From Mycosarcoma maydis (taxonomy: Eukaryota > Basidiomycota > Ustilaginomycetes > Ustilaginales): a DNA stretch of 64,000 nucleotides. The translations under genes were made by a program, and so were the position numbers. Of the stretch, positions 19,992 to 31,718 are shown piece after piece. The DNA lies in the NCBI RefSeq assembly GCF_000328475.2, contig NC_026479.1:1612001-1676000 (forward strand), read 5' to 3'. The notes under the pieces are model-generated. The model was not told the DNA's origin. It ran no database searches and saw only the letters and a list, made by a program, of their open reading frames with translations. Within the stretch, counting starts at the first letter, position 1, and every line of letters starts with the position of its first letter.

Positions 19992-21728
19992 ATGGCTTCG
20001 AGATGCTCGCTGCGCAGCTCTTGGCTGTCTGCTGTTGCTGTTTGTCCACCGCAGCGATGTAGCACCTTGACGATAGCAGCGTCGCTCGCTCTCAATCTCG
20101 GCAGCCCTAGCAACGCTAGCGTCAGGCAACTGCATTGTTGCGCTCCTACCGCGCACAACGCTTCACGCACTCTCACCTTGCTGCAAGCGCCAAATCGTCG
20201 GAGCTTGGCCACCTCTACGTCGCGCACCACCAACGACACCATCTTCGCGCTGGCTACCGGCGCCGGACGAGCAGGAGTCGCCATGATCCGCATCTCGGGT
20301 CCGCTTACATCTGACGTCTACTTGGCACTCTGTCGGACGTCGCATTCTCAACCCTACACTCGTCTGCCACCATCGCACAAACTCGTGCTACGTAACCTAC
20401 ACCACCCTCACACGTTCGAACTGCTCGATGCAGGTGCTGGCATCATTCACTTCCCCGCGGGCTCCAGTTACACTGGAGAAGAATCGCTCGAGCTGCACAT
20501 TCATGGTGGGCTTGCTACCATTTCTGGTGTTCTCGATGCACTAGTGGTGTTTGGCGGCAGGATGAGAATTGCGGAACCAGGCGAGTTCACCAGGCGAGCC
20601 TTTGAGAATGGCAGATTGGATCTGGCGAGTGCTGAAGCGCTGCATGGGTTGGTGCTGGCCGAGACGGCGGTGCAGAGGAGAGTTGCGTTGCAGGGGACGA
20701 GCGGTTTGCAGACCGAACGATTCGAGCGGATTCGAGAGGTGCTGTTGAGCGCAATGGCGATGGTCGAGGCGCTGATCGACTTTAGCGATGAGGGGGGAGT
20801 TGAGGAGGGGACTTGGAAGGTAGCGAGAGAATCGGTGGATGCGTTGGCGGTCATGTTGCGGACCGAGCTGGGCATCTCGAGCACAGGCACGGACTCGAAT
20901 AGCGATCGTGACAACAAGATCAAGCGACAGCCGAGACACATTGGGGAAATTCTGAGCACGGGAATCCATTTGGCGCTCTACGGGCCACCGAACGCTGGAA
21001 AAAGCTCGCTTCTAAACCGACTCGCTGATCGGAACGCTGCCATCGTTAGCGATATACCCGGTACAACGCGCGACGTCTTGCAAGTGCATCTAGACTTGGC
21101 CGGGTACAAGGTAATTGTTTACGACACGGCTGGAATGCGTGATGAGTCGCAACTTGCGCATGGTTCTGATCAACCGAGCCTGGACGAGATCGAGCGCATC
21201 GGTATCCGACGAGCCAAGGACGCTGTCAGCAACGCTGATCTGGCCCTGCTCGTTCTACCCGCACATCAAGCATCAGCATGTGATGCGCAATACATCCTAC
21301 GTCCGCACAGCTACACGCACACCGACCGCGATCTGATCTTTTACAACAAGTCGGACCTCCTCGGCGCATCCTCGCCCTCCTCGTGCGCTCCTACGTCTTG
21401 CTCCATAACATGGCAAGGCAGCGTCCACACGAACCACAATATCCCCAACCTCATATCTGACCTAGCCCACTTGATCGCCACCAAATACTCGCTTGCGTCC
21501 ACCGAAACCCCGCTGATCACCCAAACGCGTCACCGAGCACTCCTGCACCAGTGTCTCGAACACATCCACGCCTTCGAAAAGCTTGCCGATACCGAGCACC
21601 TGGACCTCGTACTCGCAGCCGAAGAGCTCAGATACGCCGCCAAAGCCGTCGGTAAAATAACCGGCAGAGACGTCACGCCAGACGAGATCCTAGGTAGCAT
21701 CTTTGCTACTTTTTGCATTGGCAAGTGA
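19992..21728 (+). CDS. MSS1: Mitochondrial tRNA modification GTPase MSS1/TrmE (GTPBP3)
   Basis: With MTO1 this GTPase installs the 5-carboxymethylaminomethyl-type modification on wobble uridine of mitochondrial tRNAs. The ATG at 19992 (MASRCSLRSS) gives 578 residues. Residues 1-75 form a Ser/Arg-rich, acid-free presequence. The N-terminal folate-binding domain starts at DTIFALATGAGRAGVAMIRISG and includes GSSYTGEESLELHIHGG and GEFTRRAFENGRLDL. The G domain has G1 GPPNAGKSS (about 331-339), GTTRD, DTAGMRD and NKSD. The C-terminus ends in the catalytic-type FCIGK motif, whose cysteine is intact. It is convergent with the FUSC-like gene (122 bp apart). Confidence 0.96.
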   Translation: MASRCSLRSSWLSAVAVCPPQRCSTLTIAASLALNLGSPSNASVRQLHCCAPTAHNASRTLTLLQAPNRRSLATSTSRTTNDTIFALATGAGRAGVAMIRISGPLTSDVYLALCRTSHSQPYTRLPPSHKLVLRNLHHPHTFELLDAGAGIIHFPAGSSYTGEESLELHIHGGLATISGVLDALVVFGGRMRIAEPGEFTRRAFENGRLDLASAEALHGLVLAETAVQRRVALQGTSGLQTERFERIREVLLSAMAMVEALIDFSDEGGVEEGTWKVARESVDALAVMLRTELGISSTGTDSNSDRDNKIKRQPRHIGEILSTGIHLALYGPPNAGKSSLLNRLADRNAAIVSDIPGTTRDVLQVHLDLAGYKVIVYDTAGMRDESQLAHGSDQPSLDEIERIGIRRAKDAVSNADLALLVLPAHQASACDAQYILRPHSYTHTDRDLIFYNKSDLLGASSPSSCAPTSCSITWQGSVHTNHNIPNLISDLAHLIATKYSLASTETPLITQTRHRALLHQCLEHIHAFEKLADTEHLDLVLAAEELRYAAKAVGKITGRDVTPDEILGSIFATFCIGK

Positions 21729-21850
21729 ATCTATCGCCACCTCACCGACCCCAAACAGACGCACAATGCCCATCTCGAGCTTTGATCGCCCGCGTATCGC
21801 TCATGTTTTTCCGAGATCGTACAAGTACATTTTTGCAGCCAAAGTCGAGT

Positions 21851-24800
21851 CTAGCCCGTGCGTTGCGGCGCAACAAGTGCATCATCTGCCATCAACGTAG
21901 CACCGAGATTCGACGAGTGCGCGGGGCGATTCATAGGCGACACTTGTCGTGTTCTGCTCGTATCCGGCACGGACGCGCTTCTGCCAGTCCCTCTCCTCCT
22001 CGCCACATGCTCGCTTTCGACGACACTTGATGGATCAGCCGGTGTCACTGTACCCGGCGTCTTGATGTCGACTCCCTCATCGTGTCTGCTGTGAGGTACG
22101 AATTCGGTACGTAAGAAACTCGCTTCTCCGACCATACTTCTACACAGCACGAGCAGCTTCTCCAATGAGCTAACGATCTGTTCGAGCAAGGCGTGTTCGG
22201 CGAGGATAAAAAACATGGCGTAGTCGGGCGATTTCTTGACCGCTCCTGTACCGGGGGTCTCTGATTCCGACATCCCTGTCGCCAGTCTCGGATCGTATAC
22301 AGCGTCTCTGAAGGGAGAAGTCGTGCCGCTTCTGGACCCGTTGAGAGGGCTGTGGGACGCAATGGAATGCAAACCTTTGCGATGCCTTGTGCGGACGTTG
22401 ACGAGAATGCTCTTCTGGTTCAAACTGTCAAGCGCATGATACGCATCCGGAACACCATGCTTGGTACGCGGCATGCGAGACCAAGCCTCTTCGCCCGCGC
22501 GCTCCACCATCAGCCTCAACTGCTCCGCCACAGCCTCGGTCAACTCCTCCAACGCCAATCTCGGACTAGGCAAACACTGTGGCAGTGGCGCTTTGGTCTG
22601 CATCGCCTGTCCCGTCGTCCACAACACCAGCAGCACCGATGCGATCAAACTCTGTCGTAGCTCCAAAACGTTGACCACAGCAGGCTGACGTACGGATCTC
22701 AAGCCATGCTCTCTGCACCTCCTCAATCCCAATAATAGCTCGTGGATCGTCTCCAAATGATCGAGTAATTCGGACAGCACTTTGGTCCGCTTGGGCTTGA
22801 GACTGATTTCGATCGTCATGATATCCACTAGACTGCGTGCTTGGCCAATTCGACTTTCAATGTTCGACTCCACCTTTTCGAACGCGGCGTTGGATTTGTG
22901 CGAACTGGTGAGCCCGCCGGAAAGCATCTGACGAGACAGGCTGAGGTAGAGAGACTGTAGTTGCGAAGTGATGAGCGAGATTCTGCGCACCAGCTCGACA
23001 CGTGCGTGGATGGGCCACACGAAAAGGTTGACCAGAAGAGCCGCGACGATACCGAAAAGGATCATATAGCCTCGATTCCATGCGACGTAGGCTACGCTCT
23101 GGCTAGCGTCTTCTTGCGGGATCAGTGCAACGATGGGTAGTGTCAGACCCATGACGATTCCCACACCCTGGAAACGTGTGAACAGCATCAAGTAGGAGGG
23201 GGGAAGTGTTGCGAGTGTGAGCAACAAGGCTAGCGCGTATGGATTCCGACGGCTGATCTCGCTGATAACAAGACCTAAAACGCTGCCGGAGATGGTTCCT
23301 AGGATTCGATAGAGTGAAGTGCGGATACTGGCACCAGTCGAGGTTTCGAGACAGAAGAGGTAGGAAATGGCCATCCATTGACCGCGCTTATTCAGCCACC
23401 AACGTTTGGCATCACCGGGCGCTAGCCATGCCGGCAGCGTCAAGAGCACGATTCCCGCTGTGAGCTTGATACCAAACTTGATGTGTCGACTGTGACGAAG
23501 CGCTCGAACGGCGTTGGAAAGTACAATGCGGTAGTACAATACACGGCGTCTCACAAGCAGTCTGCGTACGGCTCGAATTCTGTTCTTGATGCGGTAGCGT
23601 AGGCCAGTCATACCACTGCTGACTCGTGATACGGTCCGTTCGAGACTCGGTGAAGAAGTGAGCAAGTCGTCGGAACCAGTGTCGAAAAAGTCGACTTCGT
23701 CAAACTGCATCTCAGAAGAGGGAGAAGAGGGCTCGTCGTCTTCGTGCAAAAGCGCATCAACACGCTCTTCGGCCAAAGCTACGCCGTCACCACCACCGAT
23801 GGAGGTGCGTCCGAGCCAGTAACGCCACTCTGCTGCTGGCATGTGAAACTTTCGATGTGGCGTCCTAGACCAGGTCTTTGCCATGCCTGACGCTGCGTTG
23901 AGACCGGAATCGACGAGCAAGGCAACTTCGAGTAGCGATATCATAAGAAAAGAAATCTGGTACGAGTCATTGCGAAAGAGATGAGAAAGCGGCGAGATTG
24001 TTTCGGCCGAGGCAGGGTATCGCGATGCCGAATTGCCGAGACAGGACGTGAGAAGGCCATCTCGATCTGTTGCGAGATCACGTCGCGCGTTTTGCACGAC
24101 TTTGGATCGCGAATCCTGGATGACATCGTTGAGAGCAGCCTTGAATGAGCGGATGGAGGCGCGCAGCTTGGCTCTTTGTTGAGACAAGGCCAGCTCAGGA
24201 CGATCGAGAACCAGCAAATCGTCGTCGCCACCCTTTTCGTTCGTTGTTGTAGCAGAAGAGCGACGCTTGAAAGATGCGTCCGAGCCTGTGCACTTGGCCA
24301 CACACCGGCGCAAACACGAGAGCGAGCGTGTGATATCGGTGCTGAAACTTCGAATCGCATCTTGGAGATCAAAGACGGGCTGCGGCATGTCGGAACGTAC
24401 ATTGAATTCATCCGAGCGTTCCGATACCTCGATCGGCGCTTTCGTCAAGCCGGCGTCTTTGAGACAGGCAAGACTGCAACCGAACCAACCCCGGATATCC
24501 CGAAGCATGGGAAGCAAGAGCTGCAATTGGCTAACGGGCATGCGGGCAAAAGACACCTCGTTCTGCGCAGCATCCAAGTTGAATTCGAGTCGGTTTTGCA
24601 AGCTTTGAAGCTTTTTCTTGAGTTGAGCAAAGTGGGGAGACTGACCTGCCATTTCTGTGGTTGGTCGAGTTTCGTTTCCTGGCTTTTCGCGCTGTACGAA
24701 AAAGTCATTGACAGCTAGACTTGTGAGTTGCTGCGTGCCGTCCAAAAGGTCGCAGAGCTGTTGAATCGAAGTACTCCTTGCTGTCCTTGGAAAAACCGCA

Positions 24801-25387
24801 AAGTTACAGAAGATGCCGACGATCATCGCAATCAAAGCTGGATAGAAGTTGTTGAAAAAGATGCGAGCGTTGATCACATTGTATTGCGTGGTGAGCTCCC
24901 ACAGCGTGCTAAAGACGATCGCTCGACAAGCACCTTTTAAACGTGGGGCATAGCTCGATAGGGTTCCGGATATAAAGCAGAACAGGATGAGAACGCAAAC
25001 ACCGATGGCTCGAGACGATTCCGAGTTGTACGCGGGTGCGTTTTCGCCGTCGATCCAGATGCACACGCAGACCGCTAGGAAGGCGAGACCAGTGCCTGCT
25101 GCGACAAATAAGAGTGTGATGACCGATCGTTCCAGGTAGGCCCCCGCCGGTGAAGGCGAGGGAAAGAAGAAAAGAAAGAAGTGGATGTAGGTGAAGAATG
25201 GGTCAGGAGACATCCAGTTGCTCAGGCGATGCTCAAGCACAAAGGGCGTTAGGAGCAAAGCACCCGCGACGGCTGGCGCCAAAAGTCGTATGCGTGGCCA
25301 GCATTGCTGAAGCTGCGCCATGAGACGACCAAGCCAGTCATTCTTAGCGCCATCTTGATCCCGGGTTGGCTGTTGAGCCTTGGCCAT
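21851..25387 (-). CDS. BRE4/FUSC-like multi-pass transporter (DUF2421)
   Basis: A large membrane protein of the aromatic acid exporter/fusaric acid resistance-like group, related to yeast BRE4-type proteins; substrates are unknown. The ATG at 25387 (MAKAQQPTRD) gives 1178 residues. Two membrane blocks are visible. The first, about residues 35-215, includes LLAPAVAGALLLTPFVLEH, SVITLLFVAAGTGLAFLAV and VCVLILFCFISGTL. The second, about 660-830, starts near FGIKLTAGIVLLTLPAW and includes LVISEISRRNPYALALLLTLAT and GYMILFGIVAALLVNLFVWP. A long cytosolic helical region lies between them and another follows the second block (DUF2421-like, with LSELLDHLETIHELLLGLRR). Two-block architecture and length match the fungal family. 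It is intronless. Confidence 0.88.
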   Translation of the reverse strand: MAKAQQPTRDQDGAKNDWLGRLMAQLQQCWPRIRLLAPAVAGALLLTPFVLEHRLSNWMSPDPFFTYIHFFLFFFPSPSPAGAYLERSVITLLFVAAGTGLAFLAVCVCIWIDGENAPAYNSESSRAIGVCVLILFCFISGTLSSYAPRLKGACRAIVFSTLWELTTQYNVINARIFFNNFYPALIAMIVGIFCNFAVFPRTARSTSIQQLCDLLDGTQQLTSLAVNDFFVQREKPGNETRPTTEMAGQSPHFAQLKKKLQSLQNRLEFNLDAAQNEVSFARMPVSQLQLLLPMLRDIRGWFGCSLACLKDAGLTKAPIEVSERSDEFNVRSDMPQPVFDLQDAIRSFSTDITRSLSCLRRCVAKCTGSDASFKRRSSATTTNEKGGDDDLLVLDRPELALSQQRAKLRASIRSFKAALNDVIQDSRSKVVQNARRDLATDRDGLLTSCLGNSASRYPASAETISPLSHLFRNDSYQISFLMISLLEVALLVDSGLNAASGMAKTWSRTPHRKFHMPAAEWRYWLGRTSIGGGDGVALAEERVDALLHEDDEPSSPSSEMQFDEVDFFDTGSDDLLTSSPSLERTVSRVSSGMTGLRYRIKNRIRAVRRLLVRRRVLYYRIVLSNAVRALRHSRHIKFGIKLTAGIVLLTLPAWLAPGDAKRWWLNKRGQWMAISYLFCLETSTGASIRTSLYRILGTISGSVLGLVISEISRRNPYALALLLTLATLPPSYLMLFTRFQGVGIVMGLTLPIVALIPQEDASQSVAYVAWNRGYMILFGIVAALLVNLFVWPIHARVELVRRISLITSQLQSLYLSLSRQMLSGGLTSSHKSNAAFEKVESNIESRIGQARSLVDIMTIEISLKPKRTKVLSELLDHLETIHELLLGLRRCREHGLRSVRQPAVVNVLELRQSLIASVLLVLWTTGQAMQTKAPLPQCLPSPRLALEELTEAVAEQLRLMVERAGEEAWSRMPRTKHGVPDAYHALDSLNQKSILVNVRTRHRKGLHSIASHSPLNGSRSGTTSPFRDAVYDPRLATGMSESETPGTGAVKKSPDYAMFFILAEHALLEQIVSSLEKLLVLCRSMVGEASFLRTEFVPHSRHDEGVDIKTPGTVTPADPSSVVESEHVARRRGTGRSASVPDTSRTRQVSPMNRPAHSSNLGATLMADDALVAPQRTG

Positions 25388-28300
25388 CCTCAATTGTATA
25401 TACAGTATGCACCAGATCCATCAGGACACCTCACGCACGTCCACAACCCACATTGGACCTAGTTGGGGGGTCGAACGAGCAATCTAGCGATAACGTTCGC
25501 CGGCAATCGATCACGGTCTCGTCGATGCTTTTGTCCTTGGAGGCCGAGTTTCAGTAGTATGCGATATGATGGTTGTTGAGAGCTAAGCTTGGCTTACTTA
25601 GTGATTTCCTCCCCTGATTTTCTTGATGGTGGAATTTGATGGATTTTTTTCTTTCGGTCACAGTCGTGAGTCGTGAGTCGTCTGATTCACGATTGCCGGA
25701 ATTCGTGATTTCGGCCATTACTTTCCATTGTTTTGTTTTGTTTGTTTTTTTTTCGATTACCGCGTGCTAGCCGGAGGATGCCGATGCCGATGAAACTTTT
25801 GACCTTGGGCATGGTCCGTCTATCACTCTAGCATCTCCGATTCCGTCGATGTTTATCTGATTGAATCGGGCAAACGGCTTGCCGACGAACAACTAGGTCC
25901 AAGCTGAGACTAATGATCGCAACTTCGATTGGCCTAGCTAGCAATTGCAAAACACCATATATGCTTCGGCAATCAGAGCCCCAGCGGACGAATGCAGCCA
26001 AGCGAACGCGATCGTAGGCTGCTGATCGCATAAGCGCTGGACCCCTTGCTTTTGTGGTTGCTTTACCGAAGGGCATCTGACAGACGAACATGACCTTGTT
26101 AAGCGAGAGCAGCTGCAGATCGCTCGTATTCTCTCAATAATGTGGTCAAATAGACATGCGTCGTTTTAAGTTGGTGCAGATCTTGCTGCGAAAAGCCAGC
26201 AGCTTCGTCTCGGTTCTGACAGTGACGGCCTCCAGTTGCCAATTGCATCGGCGAAGCTTGTCTGTCGGGACCTTGATAGGATAGCCAAGAGATTCAAGAG
26301 CTGGACGCAGCAACAATGACCACGCTTGCCTGCAGTCGATTTAGTTTGTCATGCAAGAGGTTCGCCTTTGACGTGCTCCGGAGTGACGTCCGCCATCTGC
26401 AGATGGCAACAAAGATACAGCTCCTCGGCTCTACATTCAACGTTGAACAAGCGAAATTGACAGAGAGCAACTCACGACTTTGTAGTTTGATGTTTCTATG
26501 GCCATGAACGAGGTATACGGTGCTAGTGTTACTTTGGCGGCCTCGCCTTCGAGGCTCTACCTGTATCTGCGACATGACGTTGGCTGCAGACGCGACATTA
26601 AGACGACGCTACGGTCAACCGTCAACTTAAGGAGCGATGACTAGAAACGCATTGGAAGCCCTGGCTGAATCGGTCGGTCTGAGCGAGGATTCGTGATTGT
26701 TTGCTGCAAATGCTCTAATCTTTGGCTGCTCGCAAAGATGAGACGACGCCGACACGGAGCGCCTAACATTGGGCGGTGTGCAAGCGACGCCGATGGTGCT
26801 GCGCAGTGCTGCGCATTGCATGTTAGCTAGGCTTGGGAAGATCGCAAATTTATTACAAGTCGGATCGCCTGCGCCCTTTGCAAACCGGTCTCGGGACTTG
26901 GCTGGGCATGTGATTATAGAGAGGAAAATCGGGACCCTGATGATGAATGGCTACAAATCAAAGTCGGCCGATTTTCGAGCTCCGATGGCTGTCACTTGGC
27001 AGGCTCAAGGTTTTAAAGTTGGCTTGGCCATTGTCCTTGAGCCAAAAGGTCCAACGAGTGAGTCGTTCTGCAGCGGCTCGATGCTCAGGTTGCAGCTAGA
27101 GAGAGCTTGACCATGACCTGAGAGCCTGAATTGTGTTGAGGTTGTCCAGACATTACCACAACAAGCTTGAGGGAGTTTGTCAGCCCATAAGCTTGCTTTG
27201 GCAGAGTGGTCAGAACCGTGATTCCGATTGTGCTAAGGCGGGTGCAGTGCATCGACGTTGACGATCGAGAGGACACGTTACATCTCGAGTCGACCAAAGA
27301 AGCTGACATTGAAGAGGTTCGCCGCCAAAAGCTTGACCGAAACGTTCTGAATATGGAATCACGCCAGGCCGCGTGATCTAGGCGTGTAGAGATCGTATAA
27401 GCTGCTTGGCAGTAGGGTCTGGACGCTTGCATGCTTTCCGCTCGCTGTTTCTCGCCTCAGCGCGCCTCAGCGAGCTTGAGGTTGGTTTGCGTGTACCCGA
27501 GTGCAGCAGTTGGTTAGACTAGCTCTTGGCTCGGTCAACGTCATCGGGAACTGCAATCTGCGATGTGACACTGCAGCCAAGAAAGCGTTGGTGGGGAAGC
27601 GTGATGGCGATTGAGTCGTGAGTGAGGTGATCTCTGGAAGGCAAGGACGGCACACCTTGCTCCACGCGAGTATGCAAAGCAAGCACACTAAAAGCAGGCT
27701 GATTGACTTTTCCGAAAATTGGTCCGGGGCCAAACATGAATCTTTAAATGATGCACAGGCTCTGAGGCTGAGTCTACTGTGCCCTGTGCATGATGCTGAG
27801 CCAAAATTCGCCGTATACGCTGACTCGGAGCATGCGCAAGGTACAAGCTGGTCAACGGACCAGAGTCAGTGAGGGAAGCTTGGTAAAATCCAAGGGCCGT
27901 TCAAGAAAAAAGAGGCCTTGGGTGCAGGTGGTTGGCTCGGTTGCTGCGCTGTCGACGATCTCTGAGTGCGTAAGCGATCGATGGCGACAATGCATGGGGA
28001 GTTTGCAGAGGCCCGGTATGATCATATGCACTCACATTTGAGTTGCGTTTGCGTGGGAGCCAAATTTCGGCATGCAAAATCGCCATAATCACGATTCACA
28101 CGATTCACATCGTCCCCGTATTGCGTTCGTGCTTCGCGCTTGCTTGTTAGTGGTGTCCAGTTTTGTTTGTTATTCAACTGATTCGGACGTTCTTTTTCAC
28201 CACGCACGGTTTAGCGAACTGTTGGTCTCGCTTAATTGTGAATTTCGCTCGTCCTGCCGATTTTTCTGAAAATGGAAGAGAAAAGGAACCCGCTGCTCAC

Positions 28301-31188
28301 GGTGGAGAAGAGCAGAAGAGCAGCAGGGCAGCGCGAGACCCTCAGAGCGCCGTTGCACTGGAAGCGAATCGCCAACCGCATGGTAGCGGGTACAAGTAGG
28401 TTGCAGTACCGTAGGTATGTTTGTGAGAATCTTGACTTAGTCGCATGAAATCAATAACACGTCTCGAGTCGTTTTGACAGATGGTCACAGCCTCCCTGCA
28501 AGCCGATGCCGGTCTTGCGAGTCGGTTGCTTTTTATCCTTCAGGAAATCACACCGACCTGCATTTCTGCCATCACATTTCTACACCCGCCTCACGCTGCT
28601 TGACAAGTGGAGATCTGATTCGTGTGGCTGCACGGACGGCGTCGCAACACAGAAGGCTCTGCATTTCATCCATCCACGATAACTTGGCTGATTTTGCAGC
28701 GGCTCGCCTCACGGCCAGGAAAAGCAACACAGTTGGCCGACGTGGGTGGATTCTTGTCAAGCCAAGGCTACGCTTGCAAAGCACAGCATTTTGTTGCTGC
28801 TTCTCGTCAAACAAGCGACAACGCCGATCCGGTGTGCATGGCTGAAACACCCTTTCGCGGCGAGACCCTCCTTACCCTGACGACTGTTGACTTTTAGCTC
28901 GCAAACCCGTGGCGCTCGTTCACAATCACGGATGGTTGAATTCTCCCTCAACGAGGTGCGATGCAAAACCCGCAGAATGCTTGCGCTGAAAGGCACCAAC
29001 GAGCTTCGCTGCATGCATTAGGTCCAGCCCAGCATGTCTCATTATGGCCTTTTGTGTGATGCTTGCTCACAGATCACAATTTGAAATGCTGACCGTTTGG
29101 TGCACAAATGTCTCGGCATGACTGGTGGAATCGAGTGCCGCATCTGATGAACGAACCGTGGACCGTGGATCGTGGATCGTGGATCGTGGATCGTGAATCG
29201 TGAATCGTGAATCGCGCCCAAGAAAGTCACGTTGGTGAGGTGCAAAGGACATTAAGGCTTTGGCGAGAAGTTCGGCTAAGTGGCGCTCTTTCTGGAAGAA
29301 GGGTCCAATCAGTCTAACACAGACACGAGGTGTTGACGACTCACGGCTCGTGGCTCGTGGCTTCGTGATCCGTGCTCTGTCACAGGTGTTGATGCGACTC
29401 TTCTTGAAGCAGGATTTGAGCTGCGTCTGTTGAGTCGAGAGGACAGACCAAGTTGCGTAAACGCAGCGGGGTGACTTAACGCTCTGATTGACCATAATTG
29501 AATGTGCAGGAGCGATTCACGATTCGCCGAGCGGCAGCAAACAAGGCGAGTCGGAAAAATACTCGTGAGTGTGCCTTGTTCGAGAGCCTGTTGGCGAGAG
29601 CCTGTTGGCGTCGAGGGATGAAGACAAAGGATCCGCTTTGCTCTCTGTGCGTCGTTCTTGACCCGACGCAAGCAAGACGCAGCCAACGCATCGAGCAGCC
29701 CAGCGTGCTCGGCTCTGCTTCCGCTTGATCCCACGCGCTCCGGTGCTTCTCTGAGCTCCGCAACGGCATGGCCTACCTCGCATCCTGTCACATGTAACGG
29801 TAGCTTTCGCCGCAGATCGCAGAGCAACGTCGGCAGCTACGAGTGCCACTGTGGCATTTCGATCGAGTTGCACAGCTAGACACTTTGCAATTGTCACACT
29901 GCGCTCCTCCGCAACTCTTGCATAGTTGTGTGAATCTGTACGGCGCCATTCAGCTAACTTGAGATTCGGGTAAAGTGATTCGTGATTCGTGCCCGTGACG
30001 CATAGAGCGTACACAGAGTCGCTTGCGCACGCACATGCCTTGCCCGCGTCACTTGCTGGACTTTGACAATGCGTAGGTGCAGCCATCGTGAATCGTGCAT
30101 CGTCATCAGCTCGACTTTCTATCCGCCTGGCAGCAGCCATTCCAACGTGAGCTCAGTGTGCTTTGGTATGGTAAACGGATTCACGATTTCCTTGGACTGC
30201 TACTCAGTGACTCAAGACTCGTGACTGGGGATGGTCGATTTTGCTTGTTGCTTGACTCTTTCTGCTCGTCCAACAAACCATCCTCATTCGTCCGTTTCGT
30301 CCCTTTTGCATCTCTTCATTTCATCTCGCTAAAACAACACGGCTCATAGCTAAACCACCTCGACTACATCATCTCCAACACTGTCTTTCGACGTTGGCGA
30401 CCGTTCAACATTCGGTCCATTGCTCTCTGTCTTTGCCCTCGGCGCACCGGTCAAACCAAGCGCAAGTCCCACCCCTCGATCCGCTTCCATCGGCTTTGCA
30501 CTGCCAATTCCAACTCCAATTCTACTCTTGGCAGTGAACCCTCTTGATCCCCGGCCCTCTCTCTCTCCGCAACGTAGCGTCCGCCGTGTTACCAAGACGC
30601 CACAACAGCCCACTGCACTTTATCTAGCTTGCAGTCTTGAACAACATTTTCACCTTTGCCAAGCCTCGCTCTGGCCTGCGCAATTGGCTTCTCTCTTGGC
30701 TCAAGCTCACACATGCTACAATCACATCGCTGCAAGCCCGTTCCACCATATCCGTTGCATCGCGCTCAGCTCCCACGAAACAAGATTTGACTTTCAACAG
30801 CTCTCCTCTTGCCACCCGCCTGCATTTCTTCATACAGTCACATTCACTTGCTCCATCTCTTCTTCATCACTCTGCGACATAACAAGCGATTCGTTTCGAC
30901 ACGCGTATCCGACATCGGCCCTTGGCTTGTTCATCACAATCCTCATCTACCATCCGCTTCGCCCAGCGCACGCTAATTGCCCATCTGTTGCAACTCGCTC
31001 CCCCGACTCTTTCGTCTTTGCATCACCCTTCTTAGATCTTGCCATTAAAAGCCTCGCCCTGATACCTCTCCTCCCTCACCACGTAGGTGTGGCTTTGCCA
31101 TCCCATTCTTCCGTCTCTCTTCCTCCTCCCCGCGCAGCCATCCGGGTCTTTTGCTGGCTCGACGTCTCCTTCGCAACCGTCCCTCCCG
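25388..31188. other. 5.8-kb gene-poor region
   Basis: No gene could be supported. From 25400 to 30240 the six frames are broken into pieces under about 210 codons without recognisable domains. Heptamer clusters occur at 25650-25710, 28086-28113, 29158-29213 and 29980-29992. Protein-like fragments without a start appear at 26926-27023 and 27191-27376 on the plus strand. From about 30240 to 31188 the plus strand is pyrimidine-rich and free of heptamers, consistent with a long promoter and 5' leader for the 31189 gene. Confidence 0.55.
29158..29213. repeat. 7-bp tandem array with two sequence blocks
   Basis: Eight tandem heptamers: one GTGGACC, four GTGGATC, then three GTGAATC. The ordered variant blocks suggest expansion by local duplication. 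Confidence 0.95.
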
Positions 31189-31686
31189 ATGAATCGAAAG
31201 GCGCTGGTACCCGCTCCTTCTTCAGTCACCAATGTCGTACCTTCAGCATTGCGCTCCAGCTCCCGTGCCGCTTCGCACAGAGGCTCGGGAGGCTACACCG
31301 AGATGAGGGCCCAGATTCGAAAGGAACGCGGCCACGAAAACTCGCAACGTTCACAGCATCACGCACAATCGGCTCCGGTTCGCGAACTTGACCCACCACA
31401 ATCTCGCAAGTACGCTCACACCAGCACCCACAATCAAATTACCCACCTCTCTTCCAGCATCTCTGATCAGAAGATCAGCCACTTTTCTGCCTCAGAAGAC
31501 GATCCATCCGACGAACAAGTCGCCGCAGACAAAAGGAACCACCTTCGTGTTCTCCCTCCAACCAACTTTGCCATGAGCTCCGACAATATCTCCAACATGT
31601 CGGCCACATCAAGCCAGATCTCGTCTTCCTCTTCCACAGGTTTTGTGAGGAAGCGAAGTCAGACCGTTTCAACACAGGAGCACCCA

Positions 31687-31718
<32 letters not shown>

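Noticed and set aside
29517..30140. 207-codon minus-strand frame with an ATG
   Set aside because: It contains translated heptamer repeat, has biased low-information composition and overlaps other equally long frames; no domain.
30420..31391. 323-codon plus-strand frame overlapping the start of the 31189 gene
   Set aside because: It starts at a non-ATG codon, is Pro/Ser/Leu-rich as expected from a CT-rich leader, and overlaps the well-supported 31189 frame in another phase.
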